From contig CM075764.1 in the NCBI GenBank assembly GCA_037974665.1, forward strand, positions 117,304,325-117,368,324: a DNA stretch of 64,000 bases, in the 5' to 3' direction. Positions within the stretch are counted from its first letter, which is position 1. Every line of letters starts with the position of its first letter. Shown piece by piece: positions 38,207 to 50,706 of the stretch. The translations under genes were made by a program, and so were the position numbers. This DNA comes from Ehretia macrophylla. Lineage: Eukaryota > Streptophyta > Magnoliopsida > Boraginales > Ehretiaceae. The notes below the pieces were generated by a model. It was not told the DNA's origin and made no database searches. It was given only the letters and a program-made list of their open reading frames with translations.

Positions 38207-38211
38207 GCTGT
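38207..38211 (+). repeat. Target-site duplication of E2, right copy
   Basis: GCTGT directly follows the LTR end GTGACA and matches 34539-34543. The satellite then continues with GCTTGTTTTCAGAGCC, the expected next phase. Confidence 0.93.
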
Positions 38212-41200
38212 GCTTGTTTTCAGAGCCCAAAATTGCACGTTTTCATCAATTTTGGGATACTTTTCTTCATTTTCGCTGTTTTTCTGTCACGGATCGTACG
38301 TCGTGAGCCGCAAAAAGGACGACAACCAAATCCGTCATATTCTATTACCGAATCCCATGGCACCTTGGGCAAGACAACTTCACTTCATGTAAAGGATGGG
38401 ATAGCAAAGCGAGGGAGTGGGACTTGTGACCAGGTATTCATTGCTCTGGTGCCCATAACTTTTGATCTGTAAGGAGTTATGCGGCGCACAACATGCCGTT
38501 GGAAGGCTCTTTGAGAGTTCTACGACGGGGACACCTAGCGTGCTGGGCTGCACCAATTTTCAGAGAGCAAAATCGAACATTTTCAAAAGTTTTGGGACAT
38601 TTTTCTTCTTTTGCGCTGTTTTTCCGTCCCGGATCGTACGTTGGGAGCCACAAAAAGGACGACAAGCAAAGCCATTACATTTCTATTACCAAATCTCATG
38701 GCACCTTGGGCAAGACAACTTCACTTCACGTAGAGGCTGGGCTCGTAAACCGAGGGCGTGGGGCTTGTGACCAGGTATCCGTCGTTTCGGTCCCTATAAC
38801 TTTTGATTCATAAGGAGTTACGCAGCGCACAGCATACCGTTGGAAAGCTCTCTGAGAGCTCTACGACGGGGGCACCTAACATGCTCTGCTGCGCCTATTT
38901 TTGGAGCCCAAAATCCAACATATTCATAATTTTTCGAATACTTTTCTTCTTTTGCGCTGTTTTTCCATCCCGGATCGTACGTCGTGAGCTGTGAAAAGGA
39001 CGACAACCTAATCCATCACATTTCTATTACCGGATCCCACAGCACCTTGGGCAAGACAACTTCACTTCATGTAGAGGCATGGCCCTCAAACAAAGGGCGT
39101 GGGGCTTGTGACAACGTATCCGTCGCTCCGGTGCCCTAAACTTTTGAATCGTAAGGAGTTACTTGGCGCACAGCATACCGTTGAAAAGCTCTCTGACAGC
39201 TCTACGACGAGGGCAGTAAGCCTGCTCAGCTGTGCTTGTTTTCAGATCCCAAAATCGAACTTTTTTATCAATTTCTGGATACTATTCTTCTTTTTTGCAG
39301 TCTTTTCGTCGCGAATCGTACGTCGTGAGCTGCGAAAAGGACGACAACCTAATCCATCACATTTCTATTACCGAATCCTATGGCACCTTGGGCAAGACAA
39401 CTTCACTTCACATAGTGGCTGGGCCCGTAAATCGAGGGCGTGGGGCTTGTGACCAGGTATATACCGCTCCGGTGCCCATAACTTTTGATCCGTAAGGAGT
39501 TACGCGGCGCACAGCATACCGTTGGAAAGCTCTCTAAGAGCTCTACGATGGGGACACCTAGCATTCTCGGCTGCGCCTATTTTCGTAGCCCAAAATCGAA
39601 CATTTTCATAATTTTTGGGTCACTTTTCTGGTTTTTCGTTGTTTTTTCGTCCCGCATCGTATGTCGTGAGCCGCGAAAAGGATGACAACCTAATCCATCA
39701 CATTTCTATTACCGTATCCCACGGCACCTTGGGCAAGACAACTTCACTTCACATAGAGGCTGGGCCCGCAAACCGAGGGCGTGGGGCTTGTGACCAAGTA
39801 TTCGTCGCTCCGGTGCCTATAACTTTTGATCCATAATGAGTTACGCGACGCACAGCATACCGTTGGAAAGCTCTCTGAGAGCTCTATGATGGAGGCACCT
39901 AGCATGCTCGGCTGCGCCTATTTTCAGAACCCAAAATTGAACATTTTCATAAGTATTGGGACATTTTTCTTCTTTGATGCTATTTTTCCATCCCGGATCG
40001 TACGTCGTGAGCCGCGAAAAGGAGGACAACTTAATCCATCACATTTCTATTACTGAATCTCACGACACCTTGGGCAAGACAATTTCACTTCACGAAAAGG
40101 TTGGGCCCGCAAACAAGAGGGCATGGGGCTTGTGATCAAGTATCCGTCGCTTCGATGCCCTTAACTTTTTATTCGTAAGGAGTTACTCGGCGCACAGCAT
40201 ACTCTTGGAAAGCTCTCCGAGAGCTCTACGACGAGAGCACCTAGCATGCTCGGCTGCTCATTTTCGAAGCCCAAAATCGAACATTTTCATAATTTTTGGG
40301 ATACTTTTATTCTTTTGCGCTATTTTTTCGACACGGATTGTACGTCGTGAGCCGCGAAAAGGACAACAACCTAATCCATCACATTTCTATTACTGAATCC
40401 AATGGCACATTGGGCAAGACAACTTCACTTCACGTAGAGGCTGGGCCCGCAAACCGAGGGCGTGGGGCTCGTGACCAGGTATCCGTCGCTCCGGTGCCCA
40501 TAACTTTTGATCCATAAGGAGTTACGTAGCGCACAGTATACCGTTAGAAAGCTCTCTGAGAGCTCTATGACGGGGGCACCTAGCATTCTCAGCTACGCCT
40601 ATTTTCAGAACCCAAAATCGAACATTTTAGTAAGTTTTGGGACACTTTTCTTCTTTTGTGCTGTTTTCCAATCCCGGATCGTACGTCGTGAGCCGCAGAA
40701 AGGAGGACAACCTAATCCATCACATTTCTATTACCGAATCCCATGACACCTTAGGCAAGACAATTTCACTTCACGTAGAGGATGGGCCCTCAAACACAGG
40801 GCGTAGGGCTTGTGACCAGGTATCCGTCGCTCCGTTGCCCATAACTTTTGATCCGTAAGGAGTTACTCGGCGCACAGCATACTGTTGGCAAGCTCTCTGA
40901 GAGCTCTACGATAGGGACACCTAGCATTCTCGGTTGCACCTATCTTCGGAGCCCAAAATTGAACATATTCATAATTTTTGGGATACTTTTCTTCTTTTGC
41001 GCTATTTTTCCATCCCGGATCGTACGTCGTGAGCCGTGAAAAGAACGACAACCTAATCCATCACATTTCTATTATCAAATCCCACGGTACCTTGGGCAAG
41101 ACAACTTCACTTCACATAGAGGCTGGGCCTGCAAACCGAGGGCTTGGGGCATGTGACAAGGTATTCGTCGCTCCGGTGCCCATAACTTTTGATCCATAAG

Positions 41201-44200
41201 GAGTTATGCGGCGCACAGCATACCGTTGGAAAGCTCTGTGAAAGCTCTATGATGGAGGCACCTATCATGCTCGGTTGCGTCTATTTTCAGAGCCCAAAAT
41301 TGAACATTTTCATAAGTTTTGGGACATTTTTCTTCTTTTACGCTGTTTTTCCATCCTGGATCGTACGCCGTGAGCCACGAAAAGGACAACAACCTAATCC
41401 ATCACATTTCTATTACCGAATCCCACCGCACCCTGGGCAAGACAACTTCACTTCATGTTGAGGCTGGGCGCGTAAACAGAAGGCGTGGGGCTTGTGACCA
41501 GGTATCCGTCGCTCCGATGCCCTTAACTTTTGATCAGTAAGGAGTTACTCGGCGCACAACATACCGTTGGAAAGCTCTCAGAGAGCTTTACGACGGGGAC
41601 AGCAAGCTTGCTCAGCTGTGCCTTTTTTTGGAGCCCAAAATTGAACGTTTTCATCAGTTTCGGGATACTTCTCTACTTTTTCGCTGTTTTTCCGTCGCGG
41701 ATGGTACGTTGTGAGCCGCGAAAAGGACGACAACCTAATCCATCACATTTCTATTACCGAATCCCATGGCACCTTGGGCAAGACAACTTCACTTCACGTA
41801 GAGGATGGGACCACAAAGCGAGGGCGTGGGGCTTGTGACTAGGTATCCGTCGCTCCGGTGCCCATAACTTTTGATCCGTAAAGAGTTACGCGGTGCACAG
41901 CATACCGTTGGAAAGCTCTCCGAGATCTCTACGACGACCGTGGCAAGCCTACTCAGCTGTGCCTATTTTCGGAGCCCAATATCAAACATTTTCATCAATT
42001 TCAGGAGACTTTTTTTTTCCGCTATTTTTTCATCCTGGATCCTTCGTCGTGATTCGCGAAAAGGACGACAACCTAATCCATCCCATTTCTATTACCGAAT
42101 CCCACGGCACCTTGGGCAAGACAACTTCAATTCACGTAGTGGCTAGGCCCGCAAACTGAGGGCGTAGGGCTTGTGATTAGGTATCTGTCGCTCCGGTGCC
42201 CATAACTTTTGATCAGTAAGGAGTTACGCGACGAACAACATACCGTTGGAAAGCTCTCCGAGAGCTCTACGATGGGGGCACCAAGACTTCTCAGCTTTGC
42301 CTGTTTTCAGAGTCCAAAATCGAACGTTTTCACTAGTTTCGGGACACTTTTCTTCTTTTAGACTATTTTTCCATCCCGGATCGTACGTCGTGAGTCGGGA
42401 AAAGGACGACAATCTAATCCATCACATTTCTATTACCGAATCCAACGGCACTTTGGGCAAGACAACTTCACTTTACGTAGAGGCTGGGCCCGCAAACCGA
42501 GAGCGTGGGGCTTGTGAACAGGTATCCGTCGCTCCGGTGCCCATAACTTTTGATCCGTAATGAGTTACGCGACGTACAACATACCATTGGAAAGCTCTAT
42601 GAGATCTCTACGACGGGGGAACCTAGCATGCTCAGCTGCGTCTATTTTTGAAGCCCCAAATCAAACATTTTCATAAGTTTTGGGACACTTTTATTCTTTT
42701 GCGCTATTTTTTCATCCCGGATCGTACGTCATGAGCCGCGAAAAGGACAACAACCTAATCCATCACATTTCTATTACTGAATGACACGACACCTTGGGCA
42801 AGTCAACTTCACTTCACATAGAGCCTGGGCCCGCAAATAGAGGGCGTGAGGCTTGTGACTAGGTATCCATCGCTCCGATGCCCTTAACTTTTGATTCATA
42901 AGGAGTTACTTGGCGCACAGCATACCGTTGGAAAGCTCTCTGAAAGCTCTACGACAGGGCAGCAAGCCTTCTCGGCTGTGCTTGTTTTCAGAGCCCAAAA
43001 TCAAACGTTTTCATAAGTTTCGAGATACTTTTATTCTTCTACGCTATTTTTCCGTCATGGATCGTACGTCGTGAGCCTCGAAAAGGACGACAACCTAATC
43101 CATCACATATCTATTACCGAATCCCATGGCACCTTGGGCAAGAAAACTTCACTTCACGTAGAGGATGTGACCGCAAAGCGAGGGAATGGGTCTTGTGACC
43201 AGGTATCCGTCGCTTTGGTGCCCATAACTTTTGATCTGTAAGGAGTTACGCGGCGCACAGCATACCGTTGGAAAGCTCTCTGAGAGTTCTACGGTGGGGG
43301 AATCTAGTATGCTCGGCTGCACCTATTTTTAGATAGAAAAACCGAACATTTTCATAAGTTTTGGGACACTTTTCTTCTTTTGCGCTATTTTTTCATCCCG
43401 GATCGTACGTCGTGAGCCGCGAAAAGGACAACAACCTAATCCATCACATTTCTATTACTGAATCACACAACACCTTGGGAAAGTCAAATTCACTTCACGT
43501 TGAGCTTGGGCCCGCAAATAGAGGGCGTGAGGCTTGTGACCACGTATCCATCACTCCGATGTCCTAAACTTTTGATTCGTAAGGAGTTACTCGGGGCGCA
43601 GCATACCATTGGAAAGCTCTCTGAGAGCTCTACGACGGGGTAGCAAGCTTGCTCGGCTGCGCCTATTTTCGGAGCCCGAAATTGAACGTTTTCATCTGTT
43701 TTGGGGCACATTTCTTCTTTTGGGCTATTTTTTCGTCACGGATCGTACTTCGTGAGCCGCGTAAAGGACGACTACCTAATCCATCACATTTCTATTGCCG
43801 AATCCCATGACACCTTAGGCAAGACAACTTCACTTCACGTAGAGGATGTGACCGCAAAGCGAGGGAGTGGGTCTTGTGAGCAGGTATCCGGCGCTCCGGT
43901 GCCCATTACTTTTGATCCATAAGGAGTTACGCGGCGCACAGCACACCGTTGGAAAGCTCTCTGATAGCTCTACGACGGGGGCACCTAACATGCTTTGCTG
44001 CACCTATTTTCTGAGCCCAAAATCGAACATTTTCATAATTTTTGGTATACTTTTCTTCTTTTGCGCTGTTTTTCTATCCGGGATCGTATGTTGTGAGCCG
44101 TGAAAAGGACGACAACCTAATCCATCACATTTCTATTACCGGATCCCACAGCACCTTGGGCAAGACAACTTCACTTCACGTAGAAGCAAGGCCCTCAAAC

Positions 44201-46291
44201 AGAGGGCGTGGGGCTTGTGACAACTTATCCGTCGCTCCGGTGCCCTTAACTTTTGATCCGTAAGGAGTTACTCGATGCACAGCATATCGTTAGAAAGCTC
44301 TCTGAGAGCTCTACGATAGGGCCAACAAGCCTGCTCAGCTGTGCCTGTTTTCGGAGTCCAAAATCGAACGTTTTTATCAATTTCGGGATACTTTTCATCT
44401 TTTTTCGCAGTTTTTTCATCACGAATAGTACGTAGTGAGTCCCGAAAAGGACGACAACCTTATCCATCACATTTATATTACCGAATCCCATGGCACCTAG
44501 GGCAAGACAACTTCAATTCACATAGAGGCTGGGCCCGTAAATCGAGGGCGTAGGATTTGTGACCTGGTATCTATCGCTCCGGTGCCCATAACTTTTGATC
44601 CGTAAGGAGTTACGCGGCGCACAACATACCGTTGAAAAGCTCTTTGAGAGCTCTACGACGGGGGCACCTAGAATGCTCACCTGCGCCTATTTTTGTAGCC
44701 CAAAATCGAACATTTTCATAATTTTTGTGTCACTTTTCTTATTTTTCGCTGTTTTTTCGTCCCGGATCGTACGTCATGAGCCGCCAAAAGGACGACAACC
44801 TAATCCGTCATATTTCTATTACCGAATCCCATGGCATTTTGGGCAAGACAACTTCACTTCACGTAGAGGCTGGGCCCGCAAACCGATGGCGTAGGGCTTG
44901 TGACTAGGTATTCGTCGCTCCGGTGCCCATAACTTTAGATCCATAATGAGTTACGCGGCGCACAACATACCGTTGGAAAACTCTTTGAGAGCTCTATGAT
45001 GGGGGCACCTAGCATGCTCAGTTGCACCTATTTTCAGAACCCAAAATCAAACATTTTCATAAGTTTTGGGACACTTTTCTTCTATTGTGCTGTTTTTCCA
45101 TCTCGGATCGTACGTCGTGAGCCGCGAAAAGGAGGACAACCTAATCCATCACATTTCTATTACCGAATCCCAAGACACATTGGGAAAGACAAATTCACTT
45201 CACGTATAGGCTGGGCCCGCAAACAGAGGGCGTAGGGCTTGTGACCAGGTATCCGTCGCTCCGATGCCCTTAACTTTTTATCCATAAGGAGTTATTCGGC
45301 GCACAGCATACTGTTTGAAAGCTCTCCGAGAGCTCTGCGACAAGGGCACCTAGCATGCTCGGCTGCGCCTTTCTCGGAGCCCAAAATAAAAAATTTCATA
45401 ATTTTTGGGATACTTTTCTTCTTTTGCACTGTTTTTTCGACCCGGATCGTATGTCGTGAGCCGCGAAAAGGACGACAACCTAATCCACCACAATTCTATT
45501 ATTGAATCAAACGGCACCTTGGGCAAGACAACTTCCCTTCACGTAGAGGCTGGGCCCACAAACCGAGTGCGTGGGGCTTGTGACCAAGTATCCGTCGCTC
45601 CGGTGCCCATAACTTTTGATCCATAAGGGGTTACGCAGTGCACAGCATACTGTTGGAAAGCTCTCTGAGAGCTCTACGACGGGGGCACCTAGCATGTTCG
45701 GCTGCGCCTATTTTCAGAACAAAAAATTGAACATTTTAATAAGTTTTGGGACACTTTTCTTCTTTTATGCTGTTTTTCCATCCCGGATCGTACGTCGTGA
45801 GCCGCAAAAAGGAGGACAACCTAATCCATCACATTTCTATTATCGAATCCCATGACACCTTGGTCAAGACAATTTCACTTCACATAGAGGCTGGGCCCGC
45901 AAACAGCGGGCGTAGGGCTTGTGACCAGGTATTCGTCGCTTCGATGCCCATAACTTTTGATCCGTAAGGAGTTACTCGGCGTACAACATACTGTTGGCAA
46001 GCTCTCCGAGAACTCTACGATGGGGGTACCTAGCATGCTCGGTTGCGCCTGTTTTCAGAGCCCAAAATCTAACATTTTTATAATTTTTGGGATACTTTTC
46101 TTCTTTTGCTCTGTTTCTTTGTCCCGGATCGTACGTCGTGAGCCGCGAAAAGGACGACAACCTAATCCATCATATTTCTATTACCGAATGCCACGGCACC
46201 TTGGGCAAGACAACTTTACTTCACGTAGAGGCTGGGCCCGTAAACCGAGGGCGTGAGGCATGTGACCAGGTATCCGTCGCTCCGGTGCCCA

Positions 46292-46458
46292 TAACTTTTT
46301 ATCCATAAGGAGTTACGCAGCGCACAACATACCGTTGGAAAGCTCTCTGAGAGTTCTATGACGGGGGCACCTAGCATGCTCGGTTGCGCCTATTTGATGG
46401 GCCCGTAAACCGAGGGCGTGAGGCTTGTGACCAGGTATCCGTTGCTCCGATGCCCATA
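46292..46458 (+). repeat. Half-length satellite monomer (167 bp)
   Basis: The unit runs normally to GCGCCTATTT (phase ~100) and then jumps to GATGGGCCCG (phase ~279), losing about 174 bp, close to exactly half a monomer. Confidence 0.88.
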
Positions 46459-46730
46459 ACTTTTGATCCATAAGGAGTTACCTGGCACACAGCATACCGT
46501 TGGAAAGCTCTCTGAGAGTTCTACGATGGGGGTAAATAGCATGCTCGATTGCGCCTATTTTCAGAGCACAAAATTGAACATTTTAATAATTTTTGGGACA
46601 TTTTTCATCTTTTGCGCTATTTTTTCATCCCGGATAGTACGTCGTGAGTCACGAAAAGGACGACAACCTAATCCATCACATTTCTATTACCGAATCCCAC
46701 GGCACCTTGGGCAAGGCAACTTCACTTCAC

Positions 46731-46739
46731 ATTTCGTAT
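46731..46739. other. Junction filler between satellite and E3
   Basis: ATTTCGTAT lies between the last satellite bases (CTTCACTTCAC) and the first base shared with the second leader copy. It matches neither the satellite consensus nor clearly the element. Short filler of this kind is typical of end joining. Confidence 0.5.
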
Positions 46740-47116
46740 ATGTATTTATATATATACGATTATGTTACACGAGAAGCAAATGTGTACTTATATAATCATA
46801 CCACATAAGAACAACTATATCTTAATGCATAGGATTGTATAATAAAACATTAACAGCTAGTGTTCAGCCTAGCATACAAGAAACCATTGTAACATAATAA
46901 ACACTTAAAGCATACGGTGCACTTGAATCACATAGGCATATTGAGCAAACAAAACATATTGTTCACATTGGTTCATAAAAACGCATAATATTTAATGCTC
47001 AAGCAATTAAAGCACATTAGCACACATTAACACATATAAACAAGACATCAAAATTATTTTAGGGCTTCTACCTACGGTCCGAGAGTTGAACCCAACTAAT
47101 GCCTAGTTAGCAAAGT
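46740..47116 (-). other. E3 leader (5' UTR), left copy
   Basis: This stretch is almost identical to 53267-53643 and lies downstream of a PBS, so it is untranslated leader. It is AT-rich and has no open frame of note. It ends at exactly the base where the right copy changes into gag, although here the neighbour is satellite. Confidence 0.85.
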
Positions 47117-47130
47117 AAGCTCTGATACCA
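47117..47130 (-). promoter_or_regulatory. Primer-binding site, left copy
   Basis: The minus strand reads TGGTATCAGAGCTT, complementary to the 3' end of initiator tRNA-Met. The adjacent LTR end and spacer are missing through a ~32-bp deletion: TTT joins directly to AAGGTTAG, while the right copy has the GTAACA LTR end in between. Confidence 0.9.
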
Positions 47131-47133
47131 TTT

Positions 47134-50100
47134 AAGGTTAGACTAGGGTGTGATCTAAACATTCAAGTCATATCTCGTACTTAACCATTCATGAAAGTTT
47201 AACACTTAACGTTTTAGCCTAGACTCCACAATTTTTCTGAAAAACCGGCAGCATAATGACTGTAATTGGGCTCTTTGGTTTGACCTAATTCTCTAAATGC
47301 CTCAAAATTTCTAATCTCAATTTCATTTCCAACTAAGATTACTATTTACCATCAATTGAAACGCCTACTAGTTATCTCGAAGTCTCGTTTGATTAATAAC
47401 GTAGCATGATACTATGTCTCATTTGTTTGTTAATCCTCATTACAAAAGTACTTGTTGATCTTAACTTAACAATGAGTACCTTCTTTAAATTGGTTAGGTT
47501 CATTACTTAATCCTTACCTGATACTTCATAATCCTATGATAGATACTAGCCAATAACGATAGCAAAACGACCATAGTAGTGTCTATTTAGTTATTATCAG
47601 TACAAGCCAAAATTAGACCCCAAATTGCAACGGGGGTCTTTTACATTACAAACATTAAGCAACATGAAAAGAAATAGTCTTCAAGTAGCATAGTGTTCGC
47701 AAATGGCCATAATCAAGCAAAGCACATAGGACAGGCATTCATTCCAATGAATCATCGTTAGGCATGTCATCCTCGGGTACCTGTTCTTAAACTTCTTCAC
47801 CTGAGATGATAAAAGAGGGTGAGTCCTTATGAACTCAGCAAGGCGGAACGAGAAATAGGTTTTGAAACTCATTTTCCGATTCAACTTATGAAAACCTTTT
47901 TTGCAAGCATGAATGTATCACAATTAAGTATATAACAATAATATGAAAGTAAAGGAACACAATTACCCGTCTTTCCTCCCCGAGGTCCTCTAGGAACCAA
48001 GCGAGAGTACTTATACACATAGTGAAAAGGATACGGTGAGCTTTTGCTCTCAGTTCATTTACAGTATTAGTTGTTGTGACCGACTTCAAATCATCCCTTT
48101 ATCACGCCAAGTGGGTGTACTCCAGATGTACCCCGAAATCCTATGACCCAACTCTCCGAGGAAGTCTAGCCCCCAAGCGAGAGAGGGAATTGGACAATGG
48201 TAGTCACAGTTGCACCGGCAAGCCCAATGCCGCCCGGTGTGCGTGAACGCTACCACGCCAGAATGAAAGGTTGCAACCTTGTATGCAATGCACATTTATG
48301 ACATTTAATATATCACATTAGGAGGACAACAAAGTAGGTTTCCTCCGGAAAGTCATAAGATTGCACATTCACAAGTAAACAAGCGAGGCACGATATGACA
48401 GACAATTTCACTTATAAAGCACATGGAGTCATATGAGTATTAAATGGGCAGCCATGTAACGCATGTAAATCAATTCATATAACTTACTTCGAAGTTCATG
48501 TAATCAAATAACAAGATTATTCAACATGCAACGACATCTACGTGGATTCGGGTGCAAGAAAAACGTACTTGTCAACATGTAATCAACAAGATCGCATTTA
48601 GGGCTACAATGGCAACTACTGGCAGCCTACTAAACATATAATTAAACACGATATTCATAGGATCAACACTTAGTGAATTTACCTAATCACTAGGGTTTCC
48701 ATTTTGTGCTTACCCGTGCGATTAAGCCCCAAGTCAACTTCAAAATCAATCTCAAGCCATGCATCGATTAATTCAAACATCCTCAAGTATTCAAAATAGT
48801 CCACACAACATCCCAATGCCACAATCCCAAGCATTTAATTCAACAAGAGAAGTTACAACAATTTTTCTAAGCACATCACTAAGTGAAACCGTCACTGCAA
48901 TAGGCTGTTTTCTCACAATCATTAAGACAAGAAAACAATCTCCAATTCCAGTGAATAAGATGTCAAATTAAAGCTTAAGAAGTGAAATAAATTCAGAAAC
49001 AAACCTTGCATCATTTGGAGTTCGGGATTAATAGTTATAGCCAAAACAGTGAGATTGCACAAAACTGTCCAGATTTGCACACATTTCAATACTTGTCGTT
49101 TTTGAGGACCTTAGGGTCAGATTTAGCCTTAGCTTATTTCTGACAACAATGTCCAGAACTGAAAATTTTAGCATCACACCTAATTTCATGCATTTTTGAT
49201 ATTAATTACTAAGTCAAAACAGGTTCATTCTATAAGGTCAGTGAATCTGCCAAAACCTGCTTCATTTTTCCAGACTTTCCAGATTTGGACACATTTTAAT
49301 GATTTGCCATTTTGAGGACCTTAAAGTCAAAATTAGCTTTGGCTTATTTCTGGAAAAAATGTTCAAAACTGGAAAAACTAGTTACCTACCAATTTTTCAC
49401 GCATTTTCAACATCATTTTCCTAGCCAAAATCATCTCGCACCAACAAGACAGAAAGCTGTCACAAACCCGAATTCATCTATCACCACCTTCTAGCTCAAA
49501 ATCTTGCCATGCATGGTTATAAAAGCTTATGAACACACATATATCTCAAGTACAGAAGCAAAGATAAACATTTAAGAGCATGCATGTGGGTTTTTGAAAG
49601 ATTTTCAAGAAGTTTTAGCCCTCACCTTAGCAAAACAACAAGAAGATGCACAAGACTCTTGGTGAAGCACAAAGTTGATCTTCTTCCTTGCTTAGCCAAG
49701 ACACCAACTCGATTTTCTCTATTTTTCCTAGCTTAGTGACCAAGTTCTTAGTAGGTGCATGTGGTTAGAACAAGAAGAAAAAAAATGGAGGCTAGGAAAC
49801 TCACCTAGGCCGAAATAGTTGTTCAAAGTGCTTGCATGTGTGATTCTTGCAACTTAGCTTGCTTAGTCGAGCTTCTTAGCTACTTGCTTGCCTTGATGAA
49901 CCATGGAATGATGAAGATGAGCTATGGAGTGAATGAACTCAGCCAAAGCCGAGAGAGAGAGAGAAGAATGAGAGGGAGAGAGAGAAATGTGAGGAGATGA
50001 GAGAAATGAAAGAAAAATGAAGGCTTTGCAAAAGATGAAGCATGTGTCGGCCTTGGGCATACAAAAAATCAGATTTGTGTCTTCAAGAAGCATGGTTTTT

Positions 50101-50693
50101 GAATTATCTAGCATGGGCAAGGAGCCTATGTCGAGATTGGTGGGTTGAGCTAATTTTTTATGCATTTGTGTCATAACTTGTCATAGAATTGTCTAGAATA
50201 AATTTTGAATTGAGCAAGCAAGCATAAATGCCACAAGGTGGTCGGCCAAGGCATGTAAAAATCTGATTTTTTGTCATCTTTTGAGCATTATTTAATTGTG
50301 TGTTGAAAGTGCAAAAGAATAAGGAATAAAGAATAAGGAATGTTTAGCTTTTGGTGAGATTTTGTCTTCTAGTGAGTTGAATTAGTAATTTAATATTAGT
50401 TAGTAGGATTTGTAGGATTAATTATTGATCTTGTGCTTCGTGTAAGATGCTTTCTTGATTAGTGTGAGGGCACGCTTTCCTAGGTCTAGGGCACGCACTA
50501 CGAGGTAGGGCACGAACTACGAGACGAATGCACATTTTTTCAAGTAATTGCATGCAACCCTAAATGAATGCACGTAATTCAATGCAAGGCACACAAAACG
50601 AAACCCAATTCTTAAACCTAGGTCAAGGCACGCAAATCTAGGTTAGGGCACACGAAACGAGGTATCGCACGCAAATTGAGGTTGGGCCTCACA
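47134..50693 (-). repeat. E3 LTR, left copy (3' LTR relative to gag)
   Basis: The LTR begins at 50693 (minus strand TGTGAGGCCC), just after a polypurine tract, so it is the 3' LTR of the gag-bearing unit. A ~32-bp deletion removes its other terminus. It holds the same landmarks as the other copies: shortened motif array (50468-50693), GA-rich tract (49951), CCATGCATGG (49507-49516), paired ~200-bp units and palindrome (48267). A PBS and leader follow where genomic flank would be expected, so this LTR is shared between two element copies. Confidence 0.9.
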
Positions 50694-50706
50694 TCCTCCC
50701 CTCCTT
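50694..50706 (-). promoter_or_regulatory. Polypurine tract
   Basis: The minus strand reads AAGGAGGGGAGGA immediately before the LTR start TGTGAGG. A 13-nt purine run in this exact position is the primer for plus-strand DNA synthesis. It proves that 47134-50693 is the 3' LTR of the unit to its right. Confidence 0.93.

Larger units (their letters stand above)
38207..46730 (+). repeat. Satellite array 3, ~341-bp tandem repeat
   Basis: About 25 monomers in the same orientation, resuming at phase ~90 after E2 and stopping at phase ~272 (CTTCACTTCAC) before E3. The block contains two related halves offset by 5,109 bp (15 monomers): 38.8-41.3 kb matches 43.9-46.3 kb unit by unit. Matching starts are 38799/43908, 39481/44591 and about 40848/45957. 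Private marks shared at that offset include GTTGGCAAGC (instead of GTTGGAAAGC) at 40883 and 45992, and the ACCGGATCCCACAGC variant near 39030 and 44138. One half-length monomer (46292-46458) lies near the right end. Confidence 0.96.
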
